A stretch of DNA of 64,000 bases from Bacteroidota bacterium (GCA_030706745.1 JAUZNX010000001.1:62001-126000); one strand, 5' to 3'; shown: positions 9,271 through 17,331, counted from the first letter of the stretch. A program made the numbers and translations. Notes: generated by a model not told the origin, from the letters alone.

Positions 9271-10347
9271 ATGGCTCGTTTAGCGAAATTACAGCGAATT
9301 GTAAAGGATAAGGGCTTGGACGCCCTGCTCGTCTCGCACCTGCCGCATATACAATATTTGATTGCCTTCACTGGTTCGAACGGCTTGCTGATTGTCCCGG
9401 CACAGGGAAAACCTCACTTCTTTACCGATTTCCGGTATAAGGCCCAAGTCAAACAAGAGGTCATTGGAGCCAAAATCTCGATTGTCGAGCGCGACAGAAA
9501 CATACAAGATGCGCTGGTCGAACGGCAACTCTTCAGCGATTACGATTCGCTGGGCTTCGAAAAGCAACATATCTCCTATGCACTCTTCGATTTCCTACGC
9601 ACAAAATTCCGTCATGTAAAGCTCGTCCCCGAGACAGAAATGGTCGAGAAGCTCACAGTCATCAAGAGCGAGGACGAGATCCTTGTGATGAAGAAGGCTG
9701 CCGAGATCACGGACAAGGTCTATACAACGGTCACCGAGATGATGAAACCCGGTATGACCGAGCGCGAGATCGCTGCCGAAATTGCGTATCACACCCGCCT
9801 GGAAGGCGGCGAACGCGATGCCTTCAATATTATCGTTGCCAGCGGCGAGCGTTCGGCATTGCCACACGGTGCCGCGAGCGATAAGAAGATTCGCAAGAAC
9901 GAACTCGTTACGCTCGATTTCGGATGCGTCTATCGCGGATTCAACTCGGACATGACCCGCACTGTTGCCATGGGCCGGGTTTCGACGGAGCTGCAAAAGA
10001 TTTACGAGATCGTCAGAGTCTCTCAGCAGCGCACGATCGATAAGCTGCACGCCGGCATGAATGCCCGCGAAGTAGATACACTCGCTCGCGACTATATTAC
10101 GCTGCATGGTTATGGCTCGAAATTCGGCCACTCGACCGGACATGGACTGGGCATCGAAGTACACGAAATGCCATCGCTCAATCAGCGCGGCGAGCGCTAC
10201 AAACTCGAAGCGAATCAGGTCGTCACGATCGAACCTGGAATTTACCTCGAAGGCATCGGCGGCGTCCGCATCGAGGATGATGTCGTCATTCGCAAAGATG
10301 GCTGCGAAGTCCTGACATGCTCGCCGAAGGATCTGATAGTCCTGTAA
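9271..10347 (+). CDS. M24 family aminopeptidase (Xaa-Pro peptidase type)
   Basis: Predicted cytoplasmic metallopeptidase that removes N-terminal residues preceding proline. The 358-residue protein has a creatinase N-terminal domain (DALLVSHLPHIQYL, about residues 1-130) and a pita-bread catalytic domain. The metal ligands are visible: two aspartates in LDFGCVYRGFNSDMTRT, a histidine in GHSTGHGLG, and glutamates in TIEPGIYL and VRIEDD. The length fits PepP/PepQ-like enzymes of Bacteroidota. I see no operon partner. Confidence 0.9.
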   Translation: MARLAKLQRIVKDKGLDALLVSHLPHIQYLIAFTGSNGLLIVPAQGKPHFFTDFRYKAQVKQEVIGAKISIVERDRNIQDALVERQLFSDYDSLGFEKQHISYALFDFLRTKFRHVKLVPETEMVEKLTVIKSEDEILVMKKAAEITDKVYTTVTEMMKPGMTEREIAAEIAYHTRLEGGERDAFNIIVASGERSALPHGAASDKKIRKNELVTLDFGCVYRGFNSDMTRTVAMGRVSTELQKIYEIVRVSQQRTIDKLHAGMNAREVDTLARDYITLHGYGSKFGHSTGHGLGIEVHEMPSLNQRGERYKLEANQVVTIEPGIYLEGIGGVRIEDDVVIRKDGCEVLTCSPKDLIVL

Positions 10348-10379
10348 GCTTCGCGTCCCACCAGTCCCCAAGCTTTAGA

Positions 10380-10394
10380 GTGTCTCTCAGACAC
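10380..10394. terminator. Possible terminator hairpin after the M24 peptidase gene
   Basis: GTGTCT at 10380-10385 pairs with AGACAC at 10389-10394 across a three-base loop, 32 bases after the peptidase stop. AT-rich sequence follows, but there is no clean T-run, so the assignment is weak. Confidence 0.3.
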
Positions 10395-10501
10395 GCTATA
10401 TAATTTTATATTCCGTTTTCGGAAAATATTCATGAACCTGTCACGGTGTCTCCTGGCAACTCGTATGCTTTCACATTGCCAACAAGCGATTATTGAGCCA
10501 G

Positions 10502-10532
10502 ATTCGTAATTCGTAATTCGTCATTCGTAATT
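10502..10532. repeat. Seven-base tandem repeat (ATTCGTA, four copies)
   Basis: Four head-to-tail copies of ATTCGTA, the third ending in C, are followed by ATT. The period is exactly seven bases. No gene overlaps it. Confidence 0.85.
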
Positions 10533-10621
10533 GAAGAAGAGACCCCCCTCCACCTAATATAACGTTGTTCGATACCTCCGCCATCGCATATTTTCGATGA
10601 ATTCTGCAAATTATTTGCACA

Positions 10622-10690
10622 GTGCGTGGCGTGCTTCAGCTTGCCCCAAAAAGAAGCGGTAACCAGGGACAAGCTAAAGCATGTCCCACA
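10622..10690. repeat. Palindromic intergenic repeat, copy 1
   Basis: The right arm (10670-10690) has the core CAAGCTAAAGCATG and ends CCCACA. The left arm (10622-10642) is its imperfect reverse complement (GTGCTTCAGCTTG core). The same arm sequence occurs in both arms of the palindrome at 26542-26599, which makes this a dispersed family. Confidence 0.75.
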
Positions 10691-10740
10691 CCACAAAGGG
10701 CTCCCACAAAATAGCCATAGCGAAGTAACCTGGAAATGTG

Positions 10741-10772
10741 TAGCGCACGCTTCAGCTTGCGCGAAGCCGCCG
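10741..10772. repeat. 32-base direct repeat, copy A
   Basis: Begins TAGCGCACGCTTCAGCTT and ends GAAGCCGCCG. A near-identical copy in the same orientation is at 11048-11079, so the two copies flank the nested palindrome. Confidence 0.75.
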
Positions 10773-10804
10773 TTCCCAACATAGTGCCGAAGGCACGGAG
10801 TACC

Positions 10805-10985
10805 CGCAGCCCAGGGTGGAGTGAAACGGAACCCTGGGTTACAGACGCGTAAAGAATTATCAGCCCTGAAAGGGCGATGTACTCCGCCCTTTCAGGGCTA
10901 TAGAAATTCCAACTCAGGGCTATAGAAATTCCAACGACGCGTAACCCAGGGCTCCGCTCGCAGGCTCGCTCCACCCTGGACTGCG
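10805..10985. repeat. Nested composite palindrome (~180 bases)
   Basis: Outer arms 10805-10821 and 10969-10985 pair with one mismatch in 17. Inner arms 10830-10842 and 10941-10953 pair with one mismatch in 13. At the centre is a perfect 15-base-pair hairpin, 10862-10876 with 10885-10899. The 22-base unit at 10892-10913 (TCAGGGCTATAGAAATTCC plus AAC) is repeated directly at 10914-10935. The layout resembles a non-autonomous palindromic element. Confidence 0.8.
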
Positions 10986-11047
10986 AGTACGCCGCCGCTC
11001 CGCGGCTAAATACTTCGGCCCTGAGCACATTCCTCGGTCGCGCGTTG

Positions 11048-11079
11048 TAGCGCACGCTTTAGCTTACACGAAGCCGCCG
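11048..11079. repeat. 32-base direct repeat, copy B
   Basis: Second copy of the repeat at 10741-10772, differing at a few positions in the middle (TTTAGCTTACAC in place of TTCAGCTTGCGC). Confidence 0.75.
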
Positions 11080-11147
11080 GGAAGCAGCGTCCATGATGGG
11101 TCATGACCCGGCACCATGAATAGAAGCATTTGTTTATTGTCCTCGCT

Positions 11148-11381
11148 ATGTCCGTCATCTACCGATACAATGGCTTCGTGTTCTTCTTTTTCTCTTCGGA
11201 TCGACCAGAGCCGAGGCATGTGCACGTAAGAGAAGGGCGACGGTGTTGCACAATTCTGGTTGGGCCTGTCGAATTAGTTAAGAGCGCGGGCTTCCGGCCC
11301 TCGCAACTCAGCGAGATTCGAGCGATCATCGAACAGAACTATGAGAACTTCATCAAACAATGGGACCGCTACTTTGGCTGA
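11148..11381 (+). CDS. DUF4160 domain protein
   Basis: A 77-residue protein starting MSVIYRYNGFVF and ending WDRYFG. The RPEPRHVHV segment near residue 20 matches the (P/H)HxHV feature of DUF4160. I use the ATG at 11148; a TTG at 11130 would add six residues. DUF4160 genes usually sit next to a DUF2442 gene, as here, and the pair is often treated as a toxin-antitoxin-like module, though the biochemistry is not settled. Its end overlaps the open frame of the next gene. Confidence 0.75.
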   Translation: MSVIYRYNGFVFFFFSSDRPEPRHVHVREGRRCCTILVGPVELVKSAGFRPSQLSEIRAIIEQNYENFIKQWDRYFG

Positions 11382-11730
11382 CGATAACGTCCGCGCGGTC
11401 GATTTGAAATTTACGAAGGACTCGCTGATTGCCTACTTAGAGGATGGACGTGCGATCGAAGTCCCGCTCGAGTGGTATCCGCGTTTGGCGCACGCTCCGG
11501 CCGCGAAGCTCCGCAATTACGAGTGGATCGGACGCGGACTTGGAATCACCTGGCCGGAACTCGATGAAGACCTTTCAGTCGAAGGATTCTTGAATGGCGT
11601 CCGTGCACCACGCTCAGCCGCCTATATGGACTTCTCGTGGCGAAAGCCTACGCCCGCCCGTAAGCGGGCCAAGACAATCCCCTCTACTGCCGTTCGCCCA
11701 CGAGCCGCGCATCAAAGAAGCGCACGTTAA
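11341..11730 (+). CDS. DUF2442 domain protein
   Basis: The conserved DUF2442 core runs from VRAVDLKFTKDSLIAYLEDG through PLEWYPRL and the tryptophan-containing WPELDEDLSVEGFL. The start could be the ATG at 11341 or a TTG at 11374 (LADDNVRAV) lying next to the stop of the DUF4160 gene; the TTG would give a more typical N-terminus. The last ~40 residues are Arg/Pro/Ala-rich and unlike the family, so the frame may read through into non-coding DNA. It probably partners the DUF4160 protein. Confidence 0.75.
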   Translation: MRTSSNNGTATLADDNVRAVDLKFTKDSLIAYLEDGRAIEVPLEWYPRLAHAPAAKLRNYEWIGRGLGITWPELDEDLSVEGFLNGVRAPRSAAYMDFSWRKPTPARKRAKTIPSTAVRPRAAHQRSAR

Positions 11731-11961
11731 AATGCCCGCCATGGCGGACTTGCGCTTGCGCGCGTTTGAACGCCAAGAGCGGCCGAGCGATAAATCCGGG
11801 TAGCGCGTGCACTCGGTGCAGCGTAGCTCCGTAGGAGCGCAATCTTCCCGTGAAGCACGCATCCTCTTCCAGGATACCGTAATGCTTGTCCTGTTCTGCT
11901 GCAGGACGTGCGCGGCACGTCCCTACGTTCGTTTACTGGCGTATTCGCCGACCCTTACCCC
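11731..11961. other. Intergenic DNA with short palindromes
   Basis: No gene is visible here. GGACGTGC at 11904-11911 pairs perfectly with GCACGTCC at 11915-11922 across a three-base loop, and a smaller GCTCC/GGAGC palindrome lies at 11826-11837. Both look like dispersed intergenic repeats rather than terminators, since no T-run follows. Confidence 0.5.
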
Positions 11962-12378
11962 TTACGGCACTGTCAGGAAGACCACGACCGGCTCCTGGAA
12001 ATCCGCGTGGGTGTCGGCGTCGTAGGTATAGAAGCGATACGCGGCCTGATGCAAACCACTGGCTGCACCGGGTTTAGCGGAGAACGTAACGCGATGGGTC
12101 GAGAGGGAGTCTTTGTACGAATCGGTTTGGGTTACAAGAATGGATGCCACATCGCCCGAGCTTACAACGGAATCGAAAATGAAGGTACAGCCGCAGTTCA
12201 GCCGAAGTGAAACTTCCTGACTTGCGCTGAGGCCCGCAAGGCGCACGGTGTCCGGTGTCGCCACCAAGGCATTCGGCGTTCCCAGATCGTTGACCGAGGG
12301 CGCGCATGAGTTCAGAGAAACGATCAGAGCAATGGCCAGGCCAATGGCTGCCGCGAGAGAGTACAGGGTTATACGCAT
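11962..12378 (-). CDS. Predicted lipoprotein of unknown function
   Basis: Starting at the ATG at 12378, the 138-residue protein opens with MRITLYSLAAAIG and a lipobox-like LNSC near residue 24, so it should be lipidated and held in a membrane. The mature part is beta-rich, with a CGCTFIFDSV segment and a C-terminal strand VVVFLTVP, and could be a single immunoglobulin-like or DUF1573-like domain. An in-frame start at 12423 would add 15 residues that spoil the signal. It is divergent from recO, 79 bases away. I do not recognise the family. Confidence 0.6.
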   Translation of the reverse strand: MRITLYSLAAAIGLAIALIVSLNSCAPSVNDLGTPNALVATPDTVRLAGLSASQEVSLRLNCGCTFIFDSVVSSGDVASILVTQTDSYKDSLSTHRVTFSAKPGAASGLHQAAYRFYTYDADTHADFQEPVVVFLTVP

Positions 12379-12457
12379 AGGATATAGAAATCGTACCGGC
12401 AATCCAAACCCCAAACGCCGCACCCTTGTTCACGGTTGATCTGCGCACGACCATCCG

Positions 12458-13105
12458 ATGATAGTAGAATCCGAAGCCATCGTACTCCGCGCCCGAAAAC
12501 AGGGCGAGACGTCCAAAATTGTGACGCTCTACACGCGCTCGTTCGGGAAGTTGAACGTCATCGCCAAAGGTGCGCGTGAAATCAAAAGCAAGTTCGGCGG
12601 CGCGCTCGAAATGTTCGCGCGCTCGAATGTCGTCTTTTATAAGAAGGATAAGCCCGAAGGGGGACTCTATCTCCTTTCAAAGGCCGATCTCGCGGATTCG
12701 AACGGCGCGATCCTGAAAAGCTTGGATACGATCGAATCGGCCACAGCGATTGTCGAGTTGATCCTGCGCGCAATGCATGATGAGGAAGAGCATCCCGAGG
12801 TGTTCGATTTGCTTGCGGGAAGTCTTCGGCAGCTTTCCACGAATGAAAATCCTCGGATCGTCCAATTCCGATTCTATATGGAATTCGTGGTCACGATGGG
12901 TTTTGGGCTTGGCGAGCAGGCGGAGCGTTCGCTTTCGCCGGAGGCACGGGCGTGGCTTCGATCGCTCAGCCGGAATGAAAACACATCTATCGCTCCGGGG
13001 CTCGAAGAAGAGCTTCAGCGCTTCTTCCGTGACTATTTTGCGGAGCATCTGCCCGGCATGAATTCACACTCGATGCGCAGCGAGAAAGTGTTTTCGGAGT
13101 TGTAA
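12458..13105 (+). CDS. recO: DNA repair protein RecO
   Basis: RecO acts with RecR to load RecA on gapped DNA in the RecF pathway. The N-terminal OB-fold is clear: EAIVLRARKQGETSKIVTLYTRSFGKL, then VIAKGAR. The following helical domain contains IESATAIVELILRA and FYMEFVVTMGF. At 215 residues it is somewhat short and lacks the cysteine cluster seen in many homologues. A hairpin (13106-13127) starts at the base after its stop codon, and secD follows about 200 bases later. Confidence 0.85.
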   Translation: MIVESEAIVLRARKQGETSKIVTLYTRSFGKLNVIAKGAREIKSKFGGALEMFARSNVVFYKKDKPEGGLYLLSKADLADSNGAILKSLDTIESATAIVELILRAMHDEEEHPEVFDLLAGSLRQLSTNENPRIVQFRFYMEFVVTMGFGLGEQAERSLSPEARAWLRSLSRNENTSIAPGLEEELQRFFRDYFAEHLPGMNSHSMRSEKVFSEL

Positions 13106-13127
13106 TCGCAGGGAAAAAGTCCCGCGA
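13106..13127 (+). terminator. Hairpin directly after recO
   Basis: TCGC(A)GGGA at 13106-13114 pairs with TCCCGCGA at 13120-13127, with one bulged base. It abuts the recO stop. Without a T-run it may be a weak terminator or an mRNA-stabilising structure. Confidence 0.35.
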
Positions 13128-13250
13128 TTCACATGGTGGCTCATCCGTCGCGTTGCCTCGGCAGAACCCTCCGGAAGAGGCAGGAAAACCCCGTCATTAC
13201 AACGAATGGGAACATAAGCCCCCCTAAAAGCTTTACGCACTGGCATTTTA

Positions 13251-13277
13251 CCCGGCTCCGGATACACGCGAGCCGGG
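13251..13277 (+). promoter_or_regulatory. GC-rich hairpin in the secD leader
   Basis: CCCGGCTC at 13251-13258 pairs exactly with GAGCCGGG at 13270-13277. It is followed by CCATTTTCGGGTTTTT, which has the character of a Rho-independent terminator, only 27 bases before the secD GTG. It could end recO transcription or attenuate secD. Confidence 0.4.
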
Positions 13278-13304
13278 CCATTTTCGGGTTTTTATCGTTC
13301 AATT

Positions 13305-15317
13305 GTGAAAAAGAACCGCGCCAAGATTATCCTTATCCTGCTTTTTATTGCGGGAGCTATTTATGCGCTCTATCCGACGTATCAGTCGCAAAAGCTGAAA
13401 AGCGAGCTCGACGAGTTCGGCACGACCGGCCGCGACTCGGTTCGCCGCGCTCAGTGGCTTGCGCAGAATGCCGAAGACATGAAGAGCGCCAGTACCAAAG
13501 CGATCAAGCTCGGCCTCGATCTGCGCGGCGGTATTTACGTCACGATGGAAGTGGACGTGCTCAAGTTTCTTGAAGAGCAGGCCCTGCAAAAAGACGATTT
13601 GCTCGACTCCGTCCTCAAAATCACGGAGCGCGAAGAGGCAACCACGGAGAATCCCATTGTCCCGCTATTTGTCCAGCATTTCAACGACATTGCGAAGCCG
13701 AAGGGCAAATCGCTGGCCAACTACTTCTATTTTGCCGACGCGAACAATGGCGATGACAAGAGCATCCAGGCCGCGCTCCAAAAGGGCGTCGATGAGGCCG
13801 TCGATCGCGCCATTGAGATTATTCGCAATCGTATCGATCAGTTCGGACTGACCGAACCGACGATCCAAAAGCAAGGCTCACGCCGGATTATTATCGAGCT
13901 TCCGGGAGGCCAGGACGTCAACCAGGTCCACCAGCTCCTCCAAGGGACAGCACAGCTTGAATTCCGCGTCCTGAAGGACCAGAAGATTGTCGAACGCGTC
14001 CTCGAGCGCATCGATAAACACTTGGCTGGCGATACCAGTCTCGCGAAGTTCGTCATGACCGACTCGGCCCGAAAGGCCGAAGCAGCTGCTGCTAAATCGG
14101 ACTCTACCAAGGCCAAGGCGATTGCAGCCAAGGACACGACCGCTAAAGACACGAGCAAAGCCGCAATCGCTGGCATGACTCCTGAAGATTCGGCGCACCG
14201 CGCGGATTCACTCGCGGAGATTGGCATGACGCAAGAGCAAAAGGCGGCCCGCTTTATCAAGCTCCATCCGTTCCAGTATCTTCTCGCACGCAGCACGCCG
14301 CAGCGCGCCCAGAGCTTTATCGTCAACGAACAGGACCGCAGTTCGATCAAGCAAATCCTGCAGCGGCCGGATGTCAAGCCCATCTATGGGGACGAAGTGG
14401 CAGTCATGTTTGGCCGGCCAATGCCTTCGGCAAACAATACGGTAAACTATTACGAGGTCTATTTCCTCGCGGCGCAGCCGGAGTTGACGGGCAAAGTCAT
14501 CACCGATGCTCGCGCGGACATCAGCCAGCAGGATGGCCGCCCCGAAGTCTCCATGCAAATGGATGAAGACGGTGCGCACGTGTGGCGCCGCGTCACCAAA
14601 GCGAACATCAATAAGCAAGTCGCGATCGTACTCGATAGCGTGGTCTATTCCGCGCCGAAGGTACTCGGCGAAATTCCGAGCGGCAACTCGCAGATCACCG
14701 GGATCGGCGATATGACCGAGGCGAATTTGCTCAAGATTGTCCTGAAGGCCGGCGCGTTACCGGCCCCGGTCAAGATCATTCAGGAGTCCGTCGTCGGACC
14801 ATCTCTCGGAGCAGATTCAATCTCCAAGGGCACCTGGTCTATCGTCTGGAGCTTTATCGTCGTGATCATTTTCATGGCCTTCTATTATATCACCGGCGGA
14901 CTCGTCGCGGATATGGCCGTGCTCATCAACTTACTCTTCACGATGGCCGTGCTCGCCACGTTTGGCGCGACACTGACGCTCCCCGGTATGGCGGGGCTTG
15001 TGCTCACCGTCGGTATCGCAGTCGATGCCAACGTGCTGATCTACGAGCGTATTCGAGAAGAGCTGAGTCTTGGGAAATCGCTGAAGCTCGCCATGGACGA
15101 TGGATATCACCGTGCGTTTGCACCGATCTTCGACGGCCATTTGACGGCGTTCTTCTCGGGTGTGATTTTGTATGCGTTCGGCACCGGGACGGTGCAAGGC
15201 TTCGCAGTGACGCTCATGATCGGTGTGGCTGCATCGCTCTTTACGGCAATCGTGATCACGCGAGTGATCTTCGACATCCTCATGGAGCGCAATCAGTCAG
15301 TCATCAAGTTTGGATAA
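13305..15317 (+). CDS. secD: Protein translocase subunit SecD
   Basis: SecD, with SecF, uses the proton-motive force to assist late steps of Sec-dependent export. The start is the GTG at 13305 (MKKNRAK), which leads into the first membrane helix. The LGLDLRGG motif lies near residue 68. The P1 domain is interrupted around residues 245-310 by a linker rich in Ala, Lys, Asp, Ser and Thr. The C-terminal RND-like membrane domain has GLVLTVGIAVDANVLIYERIREE. At 670 residues it is longer than many SecD proteins, largely because of the linker. secF follows after 39 bases. Confidence 0.95.
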   Translation: MKKNRAKIILILLFIAGAIYALYPTYQSQKLKSELDEFGTTGRDSVRRAQWLAQNAEDMKSASTKAIKLGLDLRGGIYVTMEVDVLKFLEEQALQKDDLLDSVLKITEREEATTENPIVPLFVQHFNDIAKPKGKSLANYFYFADANNGDDKSIQAALQKGVDEAVDRAIEIIRNRIDQFGLTEPTIQKQGSRRIIIELPGGQDVNQVHQLLQGTAQLEFRVLKDQKIVERVLERIDKHLAGDTSLAKFVMTDSARKAEAAAAKSDSTKAKAIAAKDTTAKDTSKAAIAGMTPEDSAHRADSLAEIGMTQEQKAARFIKLHPFQYLLARSTPQRAQSFIVNEQDRSSIKQILQRPDVKPIYGDEVAVMFGRPMPSANNTVNYYEVYFLAAQPELTGKVITDARADISQQDGRPEVSMQMDEDGAHVWRRVTKANINKQVAIVLDSVVYSAPKVLGEIPSGNSQITGIGDMTEANLLKIVLKAGALPAPVKIIQESVVGPSLGADSISKGTWSIVWSFIVVIIFMAFYYITGGLVADMAVLINLLFTMAVLATFGATLTLPGMAGLVLTVGIAVDANVLIYERIREELSLGKSLKLAMDDGYHRAFAPIFDGHLTAFFSGVILYAFGTGTVQGFAVTLMIGVAASLFTAIVITRVIFDILMERNQSVIKFG

Positions 15318-15356
15318 TCGTAGGGATGTGAGTATCACGTCTCCACAAAGAGAACT

Positions 15357-16346
15357 ATGAGATTTTTTCGTAAGACCAGCATTGATTTTATTGGGAAGCG
15401 CCGTACCTGGTATGTCGTTTCAATCCTCATCACTGTCACCGGTATTGTCTGGGCGCTGTTTCGCGGCGTCGAGTATGGTATTGATTTCGCGGGCGGTACG
15501 GAGGTCCAACTGCAGTTTCAAAAGGATGTCAGCATCGAGCAAATGCGCGGCGCATTGGATGCAGCAGGCATCCGTGGTGCGGAAGTAAAGTACTACGGGC
15601 GGGACGCGTCCGGAGTTCTCGTCCGTGTTCGTGAGGGCGCGCAGGGTGCACAGGCTGGCGCGGAAGCAACGAAAAAAGTGCTCGGCGCCGTTGCACAGGG
15701 ATTCCCGACCAACAAGTCCATTCTTTTGCAGGAGCAGCATATTGGTCCGAAGATCGGAGCGGAACTCCGAGCAAAAGCGGTCTGGGCGGTTTTCTTTACT
15801 TGCGTCGTGATCCTGATCTACCTCGCATTTCGCTTCCGGTTTGTCTATGGATTGGGAGCAGTCATTGCTATCATCCACGATGTGCTGGTCGCGTTTGCTT
15901 TCGCGGTCATCTGCAATGGCATCTGGCCATGGCTGAATCTTGAGATGAACTCGACATTGCTGGCGGCGTTCCTGACGATCGTCGGCTTCTCGGTCAACGA
16001 TACGGTTATTATCTTCGACCGAATCCGTGAGGACCAGAAGAAGTACAAGGGTCAATCCCTGAAAGAGATTATGAACCGCGCCATCAACGAGACGCTGCCA
16101 CGAACGATCATCACGTCCGGCACCGTCTTCCTGACACTGCTCGTGCTTTTCATCTGGGGCGGTGAGGTCTTACGCGGGTTCGCGTTCACGATGCTCATCG
16201 GTGTTATCACCGGGACATACTCATCGATCTTTGTGGCAAGTGCCATCGCGTATGATTGGCTCGAGCGTGGCAAATCGAAGACGACGCCAGTAGCCGCGAA
16301 CGTCCGCAGCCGCCGGTCGGCGGGACAGATGGCCACTTCGGTCTGA
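15357..16346 (+). CDS. secF: Protein translocase subunit SecF
   Basis: Membrane partner of SecD in the Sec accessory complex. The 329-residue protein has a first helix after RRTWYVVSI, the GIDFAGGTEVQL motif of the periplasmic domain, and five C-terminal helices with VGFSVNDTVIIFDRIRE, the hallmark of SecF. Length is normal. It follows secD by 39 bases and is probably co-transcribed with it. The STAS gene begins 33 bases downstream. Confidence 0.96.
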   Translation: MRFFRKTSIDFIGKRRTWYVVSILITVTGIVWALFRGVEYGIDFAGGTEVQLQFQKDVSIEQMRGALDAAGIRGAEVKYYGRDASGVLVRVREGAQGAQAGAEATKKVLGAVAQGFPTNKSILLQEQHIGPKIGAELRAKAVWAVFFTCVVILIYLAFRFRFVYGLGAVIAIIHDVLVAFAFAVICNGIWPWLNLEMNSTLLAAFLTIVGFSVNDTVIIFDRIREDQKKYKGQSLKEIMNRAINETLPRTIITSGTVFLTLLVLFIWGGEVLRGFAFTMLIGVITGTYSSIFVASAIAYDWLERGKSKTTPVAANVRSRRSAGQMATSV

Positions 16347-16378
16347 ATTTATCTAATTCGCAAGAGCGTTCTTGTGGC

Positions 16379-16684
16379 ATGATCTCATCCTTTAATTCGA
16401 CCCCGGGCAAGCTCACCGTATCGCTCTCGGGCGATCTCATCGGTGGTTCGGATGCTATGAAGTTCTCCATTGACTTGCGAGAGTCGCTCGCAAGTCACAC
16501 ACCGAAGCACGTGGTTGTCGATGCCTCACAGGTGGGATTCGTCAACAGCTCGGGCCTCGGAATGCTCATCGCCGCCAGACAGTCCGCGCTCGAGCATGGC
16601 GCTGAGTTCACGCTCGAATCCCCCGGCAGCCAACTCAAGAGTCTGCTGAATGTCACGAAACTCACGGAGTTGATGGGCGCGTAA
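16379..16684 (+). CDS. STAS-domain protein (anti-sigma factor antagonist type)
   Basis: A 101-residue single-domain STAS protein. The phosphorylatable serine motif is present as VDASQVGFVNSSGLGMLIAARQ, close to the D-x-x-x-x-x-S-S-G-L pattern of SpoIIAA/RsbV-like antagonists. I start it at the ATG at 16379 (MISSFNSTPG). It would be phosphorylated by a serine kinase in a partner-switching circuit, but no such kinase is encoded nearby. It lies 33 bases after secF and could share its transcript. Confidence 0.85.
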   Translation: MISSFNSTPGKLTVSLSGDLIGGSDAMKFSIDLRESLASHTPKHVVVDASQVGFVNSSGLGMLIAARQSALEHGAEFTLESPGSQLKSLLNVTKLTELMGA

Positions 16685-16719
16685 TAGACCAAATTGCTAC
16701 CCTTTGGAGTTAGTTTGGT

Positions 16720-16917
16720 ATGAGTGAGATTACGGTTCAAGTATCAGATCGCGAGCGGCAGCTCCTGGATGAACGCGCCCGTGAATGTGGCATGACATCC
16801 GAACAATTCGCGCACCTCACAATCGCGTCCGCCATCGAGAGCGAAGACGGTGACTTCGAACAGATTAAAGAGTACCTGTTCGAGAAATACGAAGACCTCT
16901 ACCGCAGGTTGGCGTGA
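16720..16917 (+). CDS. Antitoxin, probably ribbon-helix-helix, of a Fic/Doc module
   Basis: A 65-residue protein beginning MSEITVQVSDRERQLLDERA, with a predicted beta strand and helices as in ribbon-helix-helix regulators, and an acidic C-terminus (DGDFEQIKEYLFEKYEDLYRRL) suited to binding a toxin. The stop overlaps the GTG start of the Doc-like frame (GTGA, 16914-16917), typical of a toxin-antitoxin operon. The role is inferred from position and size. This gene appears intact while its partner is broken. Confidence 0.65.
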   Translation: MSEITVQVSDRERQLLDERARECGMTSEQFAHLTIASAIESEDGDFEQIKEYLFEKYEDLYRRLA

Positions 16918-17331
16918 AACAGTACATTACACTTCGGGAAGTTATTGACTTTCACGAAGAGATGGTAACGAGAACTGGAGGCTCCCACGGGATTCGTGAC
17001 TTTGGACTTCTCGAATCAGCCATCCAACAACCTCTGCAACAGTTCGGTGGAATCGATCTCTATCCAGATGTCGCCGCGAAGTCGGGCAGCGCTCGGCTTC
17101 TTCCTAATATCCAATCATTCCTTTATTGACGGGAATAAACGGATTGGACTTGCCGCGATGCAAATGGTGCTTTACCGAAATAGATTTGAGATTGCGGCTT
17201 CGAAAGACGAAATTGAAGAGATTGTTCTCAAGGTCGCGGCAGGAGACCTGAAATTGGATGGCTTTACGCTATGGTTACGGTCGCATTTGCGAACGCGCAT
17301 CGGACTTATACATCATCCGCGCCGAAAATAA
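16914..17331 (+). pseudogene. Frameshifted Doc/Fic-family toxin
   Basis: The first frame (16914-17129) encodes a Doc-like N-terminus (MKQYITLREVIDFHEEM, GGIDLYPDVAAKS) and then runs into a stop. The second frame, ending at 17331, continues with ALGFFLISNHSFIDGNKRIG, the Fic catalytic motif (HxFxDGNKR), and the expected C-terminus. Removing one G from the GGG at 17084-17086 joins them as AAKSAALGFF, which fits the family exactly. The toxin is therefore either inactivated by a one-base insertion or affected by a sequence error. Doc proteins phosphorylate EF-Tu in known cases. Confidence 0.8.

Larger units (their letters stand above)
10348..11147. other. Repeat-rich non-coding island
   Basis: These 800 bases hold no convincing gene. 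They contain a short hairpin after the peptidase gene, a 7-base tandem array, a palindromic repeat (10622-10690), two copies of a 32-base direct repeat, and a nested palindrome with a tandem 22-mer. Open frames across the island on either strand translate the repeats and look like chance. Confidence 0.75.

Noticed and set aside
9244-10532. Possible CRISPR array
   Set aside because: Repeats are only seven bases long with no spacers; no cas gene is present in the window.
10636-11055. Leftward frame across the repeat island
   Set aside because: It translates palindromes and direct repeats; no start signal or domain.
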